From: Anaerolineaceae bacterium
GTDB taxonomy: Bacteria; Chloroflexota; Anaerolineae; Anaerolineales; Anaerolineaceae
Length of the DNA stretch: 64,000 bases
NCBI GenBank assembly: GCA_029265815.1
Contig: JAJUGU010000002.1
Coordinates: 62,001-126,000, forward strand
Direction of reading: 5' to 3'
Both the position numbers and the translations under genes were made by a program. Positions within the stretch are counted from its first letter, which is position 1. Each line of letters begins with the position of its first letter. A model generated the notes under the pieces. The model saw nothing but the letters and a program-made list of their open reading frames with translations. It was not told the origin of the DNA and did not search any database. Below, one piece after another: positions 18,624-26,313 of this stretch.

Positions 18624-19682
18624 ATGACCTGTGGTAAAAAGAAACCTTTACTCAACCTAAACCCGGTGATCATCGGTCAGAACGCGGTATTCTCTATGAA
18701 AAGTGACGAACAGCCCGTTCTGGCTGGAGATTTTAACCTCTGGGATTTCGAGAACGGTATCAGGCTGGAAAAAATTTCTCAGGATACCTGGAAAACTGAG
18801 CTGGAATTACCATTGGATACGTATATGGAGTATTCCTTTGCAGTTAATGGACAACGCAAGCTCGATCCGCTCAACCCGCGTAAAGTTAACAATGGGACGG
18901 GGGATATTAACAATTACTTCTATATGCCCGGTTTCACCCCATCGCGTTATGCAGTGAGAAAACCCATTCATGGGACAATTACTGAACACGAGATCATCGA
19001 TGATGTGCGATTGCTTGATTCGCATCGCAAGATTTATCTCTATCAACCCAATCATGATGAGCCTTGTGACCTGTTGGTGGTTTACGATGGCTATGACTAC
19101 CTAAAGCGCGGTCACATCGTGTCGATGGTTGATCAGATGATTACTGTTGGAATTATCCGGCCGGTGGCTTTGGCTCTTGTTCCGAGCACGAAAGCGCGGT
19201 TCGTTGAATATGCCGGGAATGACAGCACGGTCTCGTTCGTGCTCAATAAGGTAATCCCGCTTGCCTGTGAGAAACTTAATCTAATCGATATCGAGAAAAA
19301 TCCCGGGTCGTTTTGCATGCTCGGGGCTTCGATGGGTGGGATGATGGCGTTATATACCTCTCTCAGAGCCCCGCAAGTATTTGGCAGAGTGATTTGCCAG
19401 GCGGGAGCGTTTCGGATGTATGGAGAAGACTTCTCAATATTCGACCTGGTGGATCGTGAACAAATATTACCAATCAAGATCTGGATGGATATCGGCAGGT
19501 ATGATTTTCTGTATTCCATTAACCATAGGATGTATAACCTATTGTCTGAGAAGGGATACGATGTAAAATATCATGAAGTCAACGGTGGGCATAACTATAC
19601 CACCTGGCGTAACAGCCTGCCCCACTCGCTCGAATTTTTCTTTTCAAAACAGGAAAGCTCAGATTTTTCAGGAGAAAATTAA
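18624..19682 (+). CDS. Esterase with N-terminal CBM48-like domain (enterochelin/feruloyl esterase-like)
   Basis: 352 aa. Residues about 20-100 form an Ig/CBM48-like domain (PVLAGDFNLWDFENG, YMEYSFAVNGQRKLDP). An alpha/beta-hydrolase domain follows, with LLVVYDGYDYL, the nucleophile elbow MLGASMGGMMAL (Ser in GASMGG at about residue 237) and a final GGHNYTTWRNSLP that supplies His. This combination is typical of enterochelin-esterase/feruloyl-esterase-like enzymes. No signal peptide, so it is cytoplasmic. It could remove an acyl or aroyl group from the imported sugar. Ribosome site CGGAGA before the ATG. Confidence 0.82.
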   Translation: MTCGKKKPLLNLNPVIIGQNAVFSMKSDEQPVLAGDFNLWDFENGIRLEKISQDTWKTELELPLDTYMEYSFAVNGQRKLDPLNPRKVNNGTGDINNYFYMPGFTPSRYAVRKPIHGTITEHEIIDDVRLLDSHRKIYLYQPNHDEPCDLLVVYDGYDYLKRGHIVSMVDQMITVGIIRPVALALVPSTKARFVEYAGNDSTVSFVLNKVIPLACEKLNLIDIEKNPGSFCMLGASMGGMMALYTSLRAPQVFGRVICQAGAFRMYGEDFSIFDLVDREQILPIKIWMDIGRYDFLYSINHRMYNLLSEKGYDVKYHEVNGGHNYTTWRNSLPHSLEFFFSKQESSDFSGEN

Positions 19683-20323
19683 TGGATACAAAAATTAGTG
19701 AAATCTTCAATGCTATCGTTGACGGAGACGCTTCAGCGGCGAAGCAAACGGTTCAATCAGCCCTGGAAGCCGGGATTGATGCGGAAATTATCCTTAATGA
19801 GGGGTTGGTCGCTTCAATGAAAGAAGTGGGGCGGTTATTTGAGGAGGGTGAGTACTTTGTTCCGGAGATGTTAATTTCAGCCAGAGCCATGCAGGCAGGG
19901 ATGAATATCCTGCGCCCGGTTCTGATCGAACAGGATATCAAGCCCAGCGGCAAGGTGGTGATCGGAACGGTTAGAGGGGATCTGCATGATATTGGCAAAA
20001 ATCTGGTCAGCATGATGCTGGAAGGTGCCGGGTTCCAGATCGTCGATCTCGGCACAGACGTTGCCCCAGAAAAATTCCTTGAAGCGGTCACCGAGCACAA
20101 ACCGGATATTTTGGGTATGTCTGCCCTGCTGACAACAACGATGAGCAATATCAAGACTACGATCCAATACTTCGAAGAAAAAGGAGTCAGGAAGGATGTA
20201 AAGATCATCATTGGAGGAGCTCCGATTACACAATCCTACGCTGATGAAATCGGCGCCGACGGTTTCGCTCCCGACGCCAGCCAGGCGGCGGCACTCGCCA
20301 AGCGTTTGATGGGAAAGGCATAG
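19682..20323 (+). CDS. Corrinoid (B12-binding) methyltransferase protein, MtaC/MttC-like
   Basis: 213 aa, the size of the methyl-carrier corrinoid proteins. Residues about 1-85 are the helical cap domain (EGLVASMKEVGRLFEEGEYFVPEML). The Rossmann-like B12 domain follows, with GDLHDIGKNLV at about 100-110, the D-x-H-x-x-G motif whose His binds cobalt. LGMSALLTTTM and IIGGAPIT then contact the nucleotide tail. It accepts a methyl group from a substrate-specific methyltransferase and passes it to a second one. It overlaps the esterase stop by a base and sits beside UroD-fold enzymes on both sides of the cluster. No corrinoid reactivation protein (RACo/RamA) is encoded in the window. Confidence 0.92.
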   Translation: MDTKISEIFNAIVDGDASAAKQTVQSALEAGIDAEIILNEGLVASMKEVGRLFEEGEYFVPEMLISARAMQAGMNILRPVLIEQDIKPSGKVVIGTVRGDLHDIGKNLVSMMLEGAGFQIVDLGTDVAPEKFLEAVTEHKPDILGMSALLTTTMSNIKTTIQYFEEKGVRKDVKIIIGGAPITQSYADEIGADGFAPDASQAAALAKRLMGKA

Positions 20324-20330
20324 GTTCCCG

Positions 20331-21317
20331 ATGCGCACCCGATTCGGCAATTTCATCTTGAATTCTCCCAATCCGGTACCCATGCCCATTGGAATTTATG
20401 CCGGGCTGGAAATCACAGGCGCTTCCGTGCGGCAGTCTGTGACGGATGCGCATGCACAGTCTGAAGCCATCCTGGCTTTGCATGAGCGGTTCAACACTCC
20501 CGTAATGTTGACAGCCATGGACCTGAGCGTTGAAGCCGAAGAGTTTGGCTGTGAGATCAGGTTGACAGATGATGAAATTCCGTCTGTGATCGGCAGAAAG
20601 GTGACCGATCTTTCAGAAATTGACCGCTTACCTGTCCCGATGATCGGCAGCGGCCGCACTGCCGTGTCATTGCAGACAGCGCAGAAACTGCTGTCAATTG
20701 ACAAGGGTATACCAGTCCTGGGTGGGGTGATCGGACCTTTCTCGTTGGCCGGGCGCATCTTCGGGGTGAGTGAATCACTCGAGATCTCGTTAACTGAACC
20801 TGATACACTGAAAAAGTTGCTTGAAAAGGTTACCGAATACTTGATCAGTTATTTGACAGCCTTTCGCGAAGCGGGTGTGCAGGGGGTGATTATGGCTGAG
20901 CCGACTGCTGGTTTGCTTTCTCCAAGGGGATTAAGCCAATTCTCATCCGCTTATGTAAAGCAGATCATCGAATCAACGGTCACCCCCGATTTTACGGTGG
21001 TGCTGCACAACTGCGGAGCGAAGCTGGTGCATCTGCCCAAAGTGATCGAAGCCGGTGCGGAGATTTTTCATTTCGGCGCGCCGATGGATATTGGCCAGGC
21101 ACTGACGCAGGTTGGAGAGGATATCATCCTGTCGGGCAACCTGGACCCCACGGGAGTCTTTCACAACGGGAATCCGCAGGAAGTGACTGCCAGGGCCCGG
21201 GAACTGCTGCAGGCAGCCGCCGGGCACAGGAATTTCATTCCTTCTTCTGGCTGCGACATTCCACCCCATTCACCGCTGGATAACCTGGCTGCTTTTTACG
21301 ACACGATCAGGGGGTAA
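20331..21317 (+). CDS. UroD-fold methyltransferase 3 (MtaA/MtbA-like methylcobamide methyltransferase)
   Basis: 328 aa and the most canonical of the three. It has VVLHNCGAK with His226 and Cys228, ILSGNLDPTGVF (the GNxDP element), and a C-terminal SSGCDIPPHSPLDNL with Cys308. This completes the His-Cys-Cys zinc site of MtaA-type enzymes. It should take the methyl group from the corrinoid protein encoded 7 bp upstream and give it to a thiol or pterin acceptor. The acceptor is not known: in methanogens it is coenzyme M, but this organism is more likely to use tetrahydrofolate or another cofactor. It is the last gene of the operon. Confidence 0.85.
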   Translation: MRTRFGNFILNSPNPVPMPIGIYAGLEITGASVRQSVTDAHAQSEAILALHERFNTPVMLTAMDLSVEAEEFGCEIRLTDDEIPSVIGRKVTDLSEIDRLPVPMIGSGRTAVSLQTAQKLLSIDKGIPVLGGVIGPFSLAGRIFGVSESLEISLTEPDTLKKLLEKVTEYLISYLTAFREAGVQGVIMAEPTAGLLSPRGLSQFSSAYVKQIIESTVTPDFTVVLHNCGAKLVHLPKVIEAGAEIFHFGAPMDIGQALTQVGEDIILSGNLDPTGVFHNGNPQEVTARARELLQAAAGHRNFIPSSGCDIPPHSPLDNLAAFYDTIRG

Positions 21318-21352
21318 AGAAGGCGGGTTGAAAAACAACTTTGTCAGAATTA

Positions 21353-21438
21353 TAAAATAATCCCATGCAGGGTTATCGCCGATCAGTGGGGATTCATGAA
21401 TGGCTATTTGCCCGAGATCGTCCGATGCGCGAGGAGGG
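21353..21438. repeat. Dispersed structured repeat, copy A
   Basis: About 86 bp similar to copy B at 22152-22233, in the same orientation. Shared core: TTATCGCCGATCAG, preceded by TCCCATGC. The ends of the core pair as a 6-bp stem, AATCCC (21359-21364) with GGGATT (21389-21394). Copy B has ACTCCC with GGGAGT: one base pair is changed on both sides, which supports a real hairpin. Confidence 0.7.
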
Positions 21439-21480
21439 TAATGCGTCACGAGAGAAGAGCGGGGAAGTTACTTGAGTATT

Positions 21481-21500
21481 GGTGCGTCCAGGGACGCGCC
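21481..21500. repeat. Short GC-rich inverted repeat
   Basis: GGTGCGTCC and GGACGCGCC with a 2-nt loop, followed by CTACGAG. It resembles small GC-rich intergenic palindromes scattered in some genomes; only one copy was noticed here. Confidence 0.4.
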
Positions 21501-21537
21501 CTACGAGCTACCCACCAAATAATTCCATAGGATTATT

Positions 21538-22028
21538 ATGCGACACAAATCAATAACAACAATATTCTTAATTATTTTTCTTCTTTCTACATTGAGTGGA
21601 TGTACTTCATCAATCAAATCAATTCCGAACGTGGGCATACCTCTTGATGAATTTAATACAGATTTGGAAATTTCTTTCAATCCTCAGTGGAATAAATTTA
21701 GGGTTGGCCAGGATTTAGTAGCTACAATAAAATTAGTTTCGCAAACTGAAATGATAGCTCCCTTAGATTTCAATCTTCAATTATACGTGTATGATGAAAA
21801 GGGCGATGAATGGATAAAGGTTGAGAATAGTGGGCGATATCTTGGAACAAGTCACACATTAGACGCCATCAATAATTCTCTTTTTTTAGCTTTTGTCCAG
21901 TAATTGATCAGGATCAAAAAAAACCAGTATCAGTCTTAGTTCTTCTCTTTGGTTATGAAAAAAAGAATGGCCAAATCACAGATGTGATACTTGGTGCTTA
22001 CACGATCATTAAACTGTATCCAAAATAG
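21538..22028 (+). pseudogene. Lipoprotein gene with frameshift at a T7 run
   Basis: The first frame (21538-21903, 121 aa) has a lipoprotein signal with lipobox TLSGC (Cys22) and then a beta-rich secreted domain (FRVGQDLVATIKLVS, FNLQLYVYDEKGDEW). It stops just after a run of seven T at 21881-21887. In the -1 frame the sequence stays open to 22028 and reads PVIDQDQKKPVSVLVLLFG and so on to KLYPK, a plausible end of the same domain. The joined protein would have about 163 aa. The cause could be a real mutation, a homopolymer sequencing error, or programmed -1 slippage, because the run forms T-TTT-TTA in frame. It resembles no family I recognise. It is AT-richer than its neighbours and is flanked by two copies of a repeat. 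Confidence 0.7.
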
Positions 22029-22151
22029 AGATTCTTGTTATTAATGTTATTATGCTCTCGTACCTATCAACCGTATACACACTCCACTTCAGTGGTAAAT
22101 CCTATCCGAAAGCTAGTAAGGATGATTGGAAATCCCACCGCAAAACCGTTT

Positions 22152-22233
22152 TAAAATACTCCCATGCCGGATTATCGCCGATCAGGGGAGTACGAAGGGC
22201 TATTCGCACGGGGTTGTCCCAGGCGGGGGAGGG
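22152..22233. repeat. Dispersed structured repeat, copy B
   Basis: About 82 bp, homologous to copy A 800 bp upstream and in direct orientation. Stem ACTCCC (22158-22163) with GGGAGT (22186-22191), extended by one more T-A pair. The two copies bracket the frameshifted lipoprotein gene. Confidence 0.7.
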
Positions 22234-22435
22234 ATTCAACCGGATCATCCTTGATGTGACCCCAATGTGCCTGTGATCGGCACAAATTCCTCTTTTCTCC
22301 CTCGTTTTCACAAATACATAATTTTTTTCAAGTCATCCTTCCATTAGTGTGATTCCAGCGACTGGTCACGCCTTCAACTTGTCACGTAAAATGTCATCCC
22401 CTCAATATGACATTTGTCATTGCAAACTCTGTCTG

Positions 22436-22499
22436 ATAACGTTATTGTCTTGGTGTAATGTTATAACGTTATAAAGTTGCTATAATTAAGACGTTATAA
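22436..22499 (+). promoter_or_regulatory. Triple operator and promoter of the GntR regulator
   Basis: Three related palindromes: ATAACGTTAT at 22436-22445, a perfect TTATAACGTTATAA at 22461-22474, and TTAAGACGTTATAA at 22486-22499 (12 of 14 matching). A TATAAT -10 box at 22481-22486 lies between the second and third, so a bound protein would block RNA polymerase. No clear -35 was found. The likely ligand-controlled binder is the GntR protein encoded next. Confidence 0.7.
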
Positions 22500-22528
22500 T
22501 ATTTCCTGGTTCGATGGAGAATGCACAG

Positions 22529-23290
22529 ATGATGCAGTCGGACTTTTTTGATCGCGAAAGCGGAATCCCGGTTTACCGTCAGTTAGCTGACTATATTAAA
22601 AAGCAAATTTCCAGCGGGGTGTACCAACCGGGGGACGTGTTGCCCAGTGAAGCGGATTACATCCGTGATTTCAACGTCAGCCGCACCACCGTGCGCCTTG
22701 CTTTTGGCCTGATTACGAACGCGGGCATGGTGCGCCGTGAGCAGGGTCGGGGAACCATTGTGGTTCCACAGGTACGCACTCAATTGCCATTTCTCGCGTC
22801 CTTTACGGAAGAGTCGAGTCGGTATGGTCGAACTCCCAGTGTTGTTCTACTGCGGCAATATATGGATAAGGTATCTATCGAGGCCGCAAAGGCGTTATCG
22901 CTACCGATGGATGCCCATGTTTTGCGGGTTGAACGCTTACGCCTGGTTGATGGCGAGCCGATCGGGCTTGCTCTTTCATGGATGAATACGGTTAGGTTTC
23001 CAGGGTTGGCCACCCTGAATTTCTCTGCCTTATCCATTTATTCACTTCTCGAAAGTGAAATGGGGCTGTCAATTCGCAGCGCGAAAGAAAACATTCGGGC
23101 AGACCTCGCGACAGAAAATGAAGCCCACAAGTTGAAAATTCAGACGGGAGCACCGGTGTTGCGAATGCTGCGTACTACTTTCATCCAGGACGAACAGAAT
23201 ACGGCAGTACCCATCGAGTATGTCGAGGTTGTGTTTAATGGCTCGATCTACAGTGTGGATGTTGAGCTTTATCGGCAGAGCGGTAAGTAG
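22529..23290 (+). CDS. GntR-family regulator (HutC/UTRA type)
   Basis: About 253 aa. N-terminal winged helix (about 10-75): PVYRQLADYIKKQISSG, PGDVLPSEADYIRDFNVSRT (end of the recognition region), then REQGRGTIV as the wing. The C-terminal UTRA domain has VLRVERLRLVDGEPIGLALSWM and a final PIEYVEVVFNGSIYSVDVEL. This type binds a small metabolite, often a phosphosugar, in the UTRA domain. An earlier ATG at 22514 lies in frame, but GGAG at 22516-22519 is correctly spaced for 22529, so the latter is preferred. It heads the operon that runs to 31846. Confidence 0.9.
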   Translation: MMQSDFFDRESGIPVYRQLADYIKKQISSGVYQPGDVLPSEADYIRDFNVSRTTVRLAFGLITNAGMVRREQGRGTIVVPQVRTQLPFLASFTEESSRYGRTPSVVLLRQYMDKVSIEAAKALSLPMDAHVLRVERLRLVDGEPIGLALSWMNTVRFPGLATLNFSALSIYSLLESEMGLSIRSAKENIRADLATENEAHKLKIQTGAPVLRMLRTTFIQDEQNTAVPIEYVEVVFNGSIYSVDVELYRQSGK

Positions 23291-23349
23291 ACCCTTACGA
23301 CTGGTTGTTTTAACGAAAAGAACTTATTTGATTCGAAAGGAAAGCAGGT

Positions 23350-24180
23350 ATGCAAATGATCGACAAATTTGGTGAGTTGGAAAGGATTTTTGGGACCAGA
23401 AAACCGATTATTGGTATGGTTCATCTGGCACCACTGCCGGGTTCACCCCGCTATGACGGCATGTCGATGCAGGAGATCACCGATCTGGCCCTGATGGATG
23501 CGCGTATGTTGAAGGAAGCGGGTGTGGATGGGGCGATTGTAGAAAACTTTGGAGACGTTATGTTTTATAAACGTGTTCCGGCTGAAACTATTGCAGCCAT
23601 GACGTATGTGGCCGCAAATATTGCCCGCGAAGTTCCCGGTTTGACTTTGGGGATGTGTGTACTGCAATCGGATGCTATCGCAGGTATGGCGATCGCTAAC
23701 ACGGTTGGCGCAAAATTCATCCGAGTGCCATATTACACCGAAACATACGTGGTAGATGCGGGTCTGATGGACAGTATTGCCGCTGAGACACTGCGTTATC
23801 GAAAATTCCTCAATGCTGATGTGAAGATCTTTGCTGATGTTCATATCAAACACGGCTACCCCTTATCACAGCGGCCAATCGGTGAAGCCGCAGCCGATGC
23901 AGAGCACCGCGGTCTGGCTGATGCCATCCTTGTTACGGGAATTGCAACCGGCGCGCAGACCAAGGCTGATGACGTAAAAGAAGTAAAAGAATCTGTAAAA
24001 GCCACACCGGTTTTCGTTGCCAGCGGAGTGGATGAGAAGAATCTTCCTCTTTACAAGAAGTATGCCGACGGTGCAATTTTAGGCACGCATATTAAAGTGA
24101 ACGAAGACACTGAAGCCCCAATCGATCCGAAAAAATTGAGCGCTTTCATGAAAGTTGCTCGTACCATTTGGCCAAAATAG
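23350..24180 (+). CDS. BtpA/SgcQ family protein, copy 1
   Basis: 276 aa, TIM-barrel family of unknown reaction, named after cyanobacterial BtpA and E. coli SgcQ. Family motifs: PIIGMVHLAPLPGSPRY at about 18-34, VDGAIVENFGDVMF (about 57-70), FADVHIKHGYPL (about 158-169) and ADAILVTGIATGAQT (about 185-199). The last segment resembles a phosphate-binding loop, so a phosphorylated sugar or nucleotide is a fair guess. It has a tandem paralogue right after it. Ribosome site AAAGGAAAG. Confidence 0.88.
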   Translation: MQMIDKFGELERIFGTRKPIIGMVHLAPLPGSPRYDGMSMQEITDLALMDARMLKEAGVDGAIVENFGDVMFYKRVPAETIAAMTYVAANIAREVPGLTLGMCVLQSDAIAGMAIANTVGAKFIRVPYYTETYVVDAGLMDSIAAETLRYRKFLNADVKIFADVHIKHGYPLSQRPIGEAAADAEHRGLADAILVTGIATGAQTKADDVKEVKESVKATPVFVASGVDEKNLPLYKKYADGAILGTHIKVNEDTEAPIDPKKLSAFMKVARTIWPK

Positions 24181-24193
24181 GAGAAATCATCCC

Positions 24194-25030
24194 ATGAGTA
24201 TGTACCCTGACGACACTCGTTTCCAAAGTTTTCATGATCTTTTCAGCGTGAAGAAGCCAATCATTGGTATGCTGCATCTTCCTCCGCTGCCAGGTTCGCC
24301 AATTTATAACGGAAAAGGTCTAAAAGAAGTCATTGACCGCGCTCTTTATGATGCTAACGAACTGCAGGAAGGCGGAGTGGATGCATTAGAAGTAGAAAAT
24401 TTCTCAGATCCTACGTATTATCCGCAGGAGGTTGGACCCGAATTGACCGCTGCTATGGCAGTGATCAGTGACCATGTCATCCGTGCCGCATCCAAGCCGG
24501 TGGGCATCTGCATCCTGGCTGATCCAAAAGCTTCTTTGAGCGTTGCTCATGCGGTTGGGGCCAAATTCGTGCGTGCCACTTTCTTCACCGAAGCCTCTGT
24601 GGATGTTTCTGGCCTGGTGTGCCCAAAGCCTCATGAGCTCCTACGCTTCCGCAAGTTTCTGGATCCCTCCATCAAGATCTTTACCGATGTGCATATCAAG
24701 CACTCTGCTCCGTTGGTCAACCGTCCTCTGGGTGACTCAGCTCTAGATGCCAAGTATTTCCTGTCGGACGCGGTCATTATCAGCGGCACCCACACCGGTA
24801 AAGAGACCAAACTGGAAGATCTTAAAGAGGCCAAGGATGCCGTAGAGGATTTCCCCGTGTTGGTGGGCAGTGGTTTCCGCAAAGAACATGCAGCAAAAAT
24901 TTTAGCTATTGCCGATGGCGCCATTGTTGGTACATCGCTGAAGAAAGACGGCGTCAGCTCTAATGTGGTCGATCGGAATCGTGTAAGGGACCTGATGGAA
25001 GTCGTTAAAGAAATCCGAAGCCGCTGTTAG
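24194..25030 (+). CDS. BtpA/SgcQ family protein, copy 2
   Basis: About 278 aa and clearly a paralogue of the gene before: PIIGMLHLPPLPGSPIYNG, VDALEVENFSDPTYYP, FTDVHIKHSAPLVNRP and DAVIISGTHTGKET align with the same motifs. The frame is open from 24155, but the Met at 24194 has AGGAGA about 9 nt upstream. A tandem pair may work as a heteromer or take successive steps in one pathway; sequence alone cannot tell. Confidence 0.88.
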   Translation: MSMYPDDTRFQSFHDLFSVKKPIIGMLHLPPLPGSPIYNGKGLKEVIDRALYDANELQEGGVDALEVENFSDPTYYPQEVGPELTAAMAVISDHVIRAASKPVGICILADPKASLSVAHAVGAKFVRATFFTEASVDVSGLVCPKPHELLRFRKFLDPSIKIFTDVHIKHSAPLVNRPLGDSALDAKYFLSDAVIISGTHTGKETKLEDLKEAKDAVEDFPVLVGSGFRKEHAAKILAIADGAIVGTSLKKDGVSSNVVDRNRVRDLMEVVKEIRSRC

Positions 25031-25139
25031 AGCAAATTCTCAAATCGACCTATTGCGAGAGGAGGTGTCAGGGAATTCTAGTTGCCGGTTTTCTTTACAG
25101 CTTTACTTATCCTACACATATATCGAAAGAGGTAGCCCG

Positions 25140-26231
25140 ATGATTAAGAAAAAGTTGATGGTTGTTGTTAGTCTTTTGGTTCTTGTTTCCATGCTTGTGG
25201 CATGCGCTCCAGCAGCAACTGAACCTGCTGTACCAACTGAAGCACCTGTTGCTGCCACTGAAGCGCCAGTAACCGCTCCAACTGAAGCTCCTGCTGCCAT
25301 CACGGTTGCGGTTGTTGCCGGTGGCGAAGTTGGTGATATGGGGTTCATCGATTCAGCCAACGCTGGTCTTCAACGACTCTCATCTGAATTGGGGCTCAAT
25401 ACGGTTATCGTTTCCAATAAAAACGATAACAATAACAACCTGGATGTTTTGCTCTCCGCAGCAGAACAGGCTGACCTGATCTTTGTGGTTCCCGGTTACT
25501 TTTTTGATGAACAGCTGAAACAGGTTGTTCCGCAATACCCTGATAAAACCTTTGTGTATGTTGATGGCGCATCCTCCATTGAAGGAATGACCTCCGTGGT
25601 CTTCAAACAGAATGAAGGCGCTTTCCTGATGGGAACCCTCGCTGCTCTGTTGACCACTGAAAACACCGCTCTGCCGCAGACAGATGAAGCCAAGGTGATT
25701 GGTTTCATGGGCGGCGCCGATATGCCGGTCATTCATGATTACCAGGTTGGATTCAATCAGGGTGCCAAGTATGCCGTGGAGGATATTGAAGTCATCAACC
25801 AGTACGCCGGTACGCACTTCGATCCTGCCAAGGGGAAAGAAACCGCTTTGGCTATCTATGGTGCTGGTGCTGATATCATCTTCCAGGCTGCGGGTCCCAC
25901 TGGACTTGGTTTGTTCGAAGCAGCAAAAGAAGCCCAAAAATATGCGATCGGTGTCGATACCAACCAGAAGAATCTGGCTCCCGATTGGGTTGTTGCCAGC
26001 ATGCTTAAAAATGTAGGTGATTCAATTTTCCTGTTCACCCAGTCTTTCCTCGCGGGTGAGATTCAGACCGGCGCAGTGATGTCTTATGGTCTGAAAGAGG
26101 GTGGTGTCGGAATCTCTTATGGCGATATGGATCCCGACCTGGTTCCGCAAGAAGTTAAGGATAAGGTTGCGGGTTTTGCCCAGGATATTATCGATGGCAA
26201 GGTTGTTGTAGAGACCTACACCGCTCAGTAA
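25140..26231 (+). CDS. BMP-family ABC substrate-binding lipoprotein
   Basis: About 363 aa after the start at 25140 (GAGG ribosome site). Lipobox SMLVAC with Cys22, then a Pro/Ala/Thr/Glu-rich linker. The mature domain is the basic membrane protein/PnrA-like type: VAGGEVGDMGFIDSANAGL, FVVPGYFFDEQ, GFMGGADMPVIHDYQVGF, IYGAGADIIFQAAGPTGLG and AIGVDTNQK. Known members bind purine nucleosides or similar ribosyl compounds. It is followed by a stem-loop and then the ATPase and two permeases. Confidence 0.92.
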   Translation: MIKKKLMVVVSLLVLVSMLVACAPAATEPAVPTEAPVAATEAPVTAPTEAPAAITVAVVAGGEVGDMGFIDSANAGLQRLSSELGLNTVIVSNKNDNNNNLDVLLSAAEQADLIFVVPGYFFDEQLKQVVPQYPDKTFVYVDGASSIEGMTSVVFKQNEGAFLMGTLAALLTTENTALPQTDEAKVIGFMGGADMPVIHDYQVGFNQGAKYAVEDIEVINQYAGTHFDPAKGKETALAIYGAGADIIFQAAGPTGLGLFEAAKEAQKYAIGVDTNQKNLAPDWVVASMLKNVGDSIFLFTQSFLAGEIQTGAVMSYGLKEGGVGISYGDMDPDLVPQEVKDKVAGFAQDIIDGKVVVETYTAQ

Positions 26232-26242
26232 TACTTTTGTGA

Positions 26243-26273
26243 GAGCAGGGTGGATCGTTTATCCACCCTGCTC
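26243..26273 (+). promoter_or_regulatory. Intercistronic stem-loop after BMP gene
   Basis: Perfect 13-bp stem GAGCAGGGTGGAT and ATCCACCCTGCTC, loop CGTTT, no T-run afterwards. It lies between the BMP lipoprotein and its ATPase, and may protect the upstream message or lower read-through. Confidence 0.75.
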
Positions 26274-26313
26274 AAGCGTTAGTGACTCAATTATTTATAA
26301 GAAGAGATTACCA

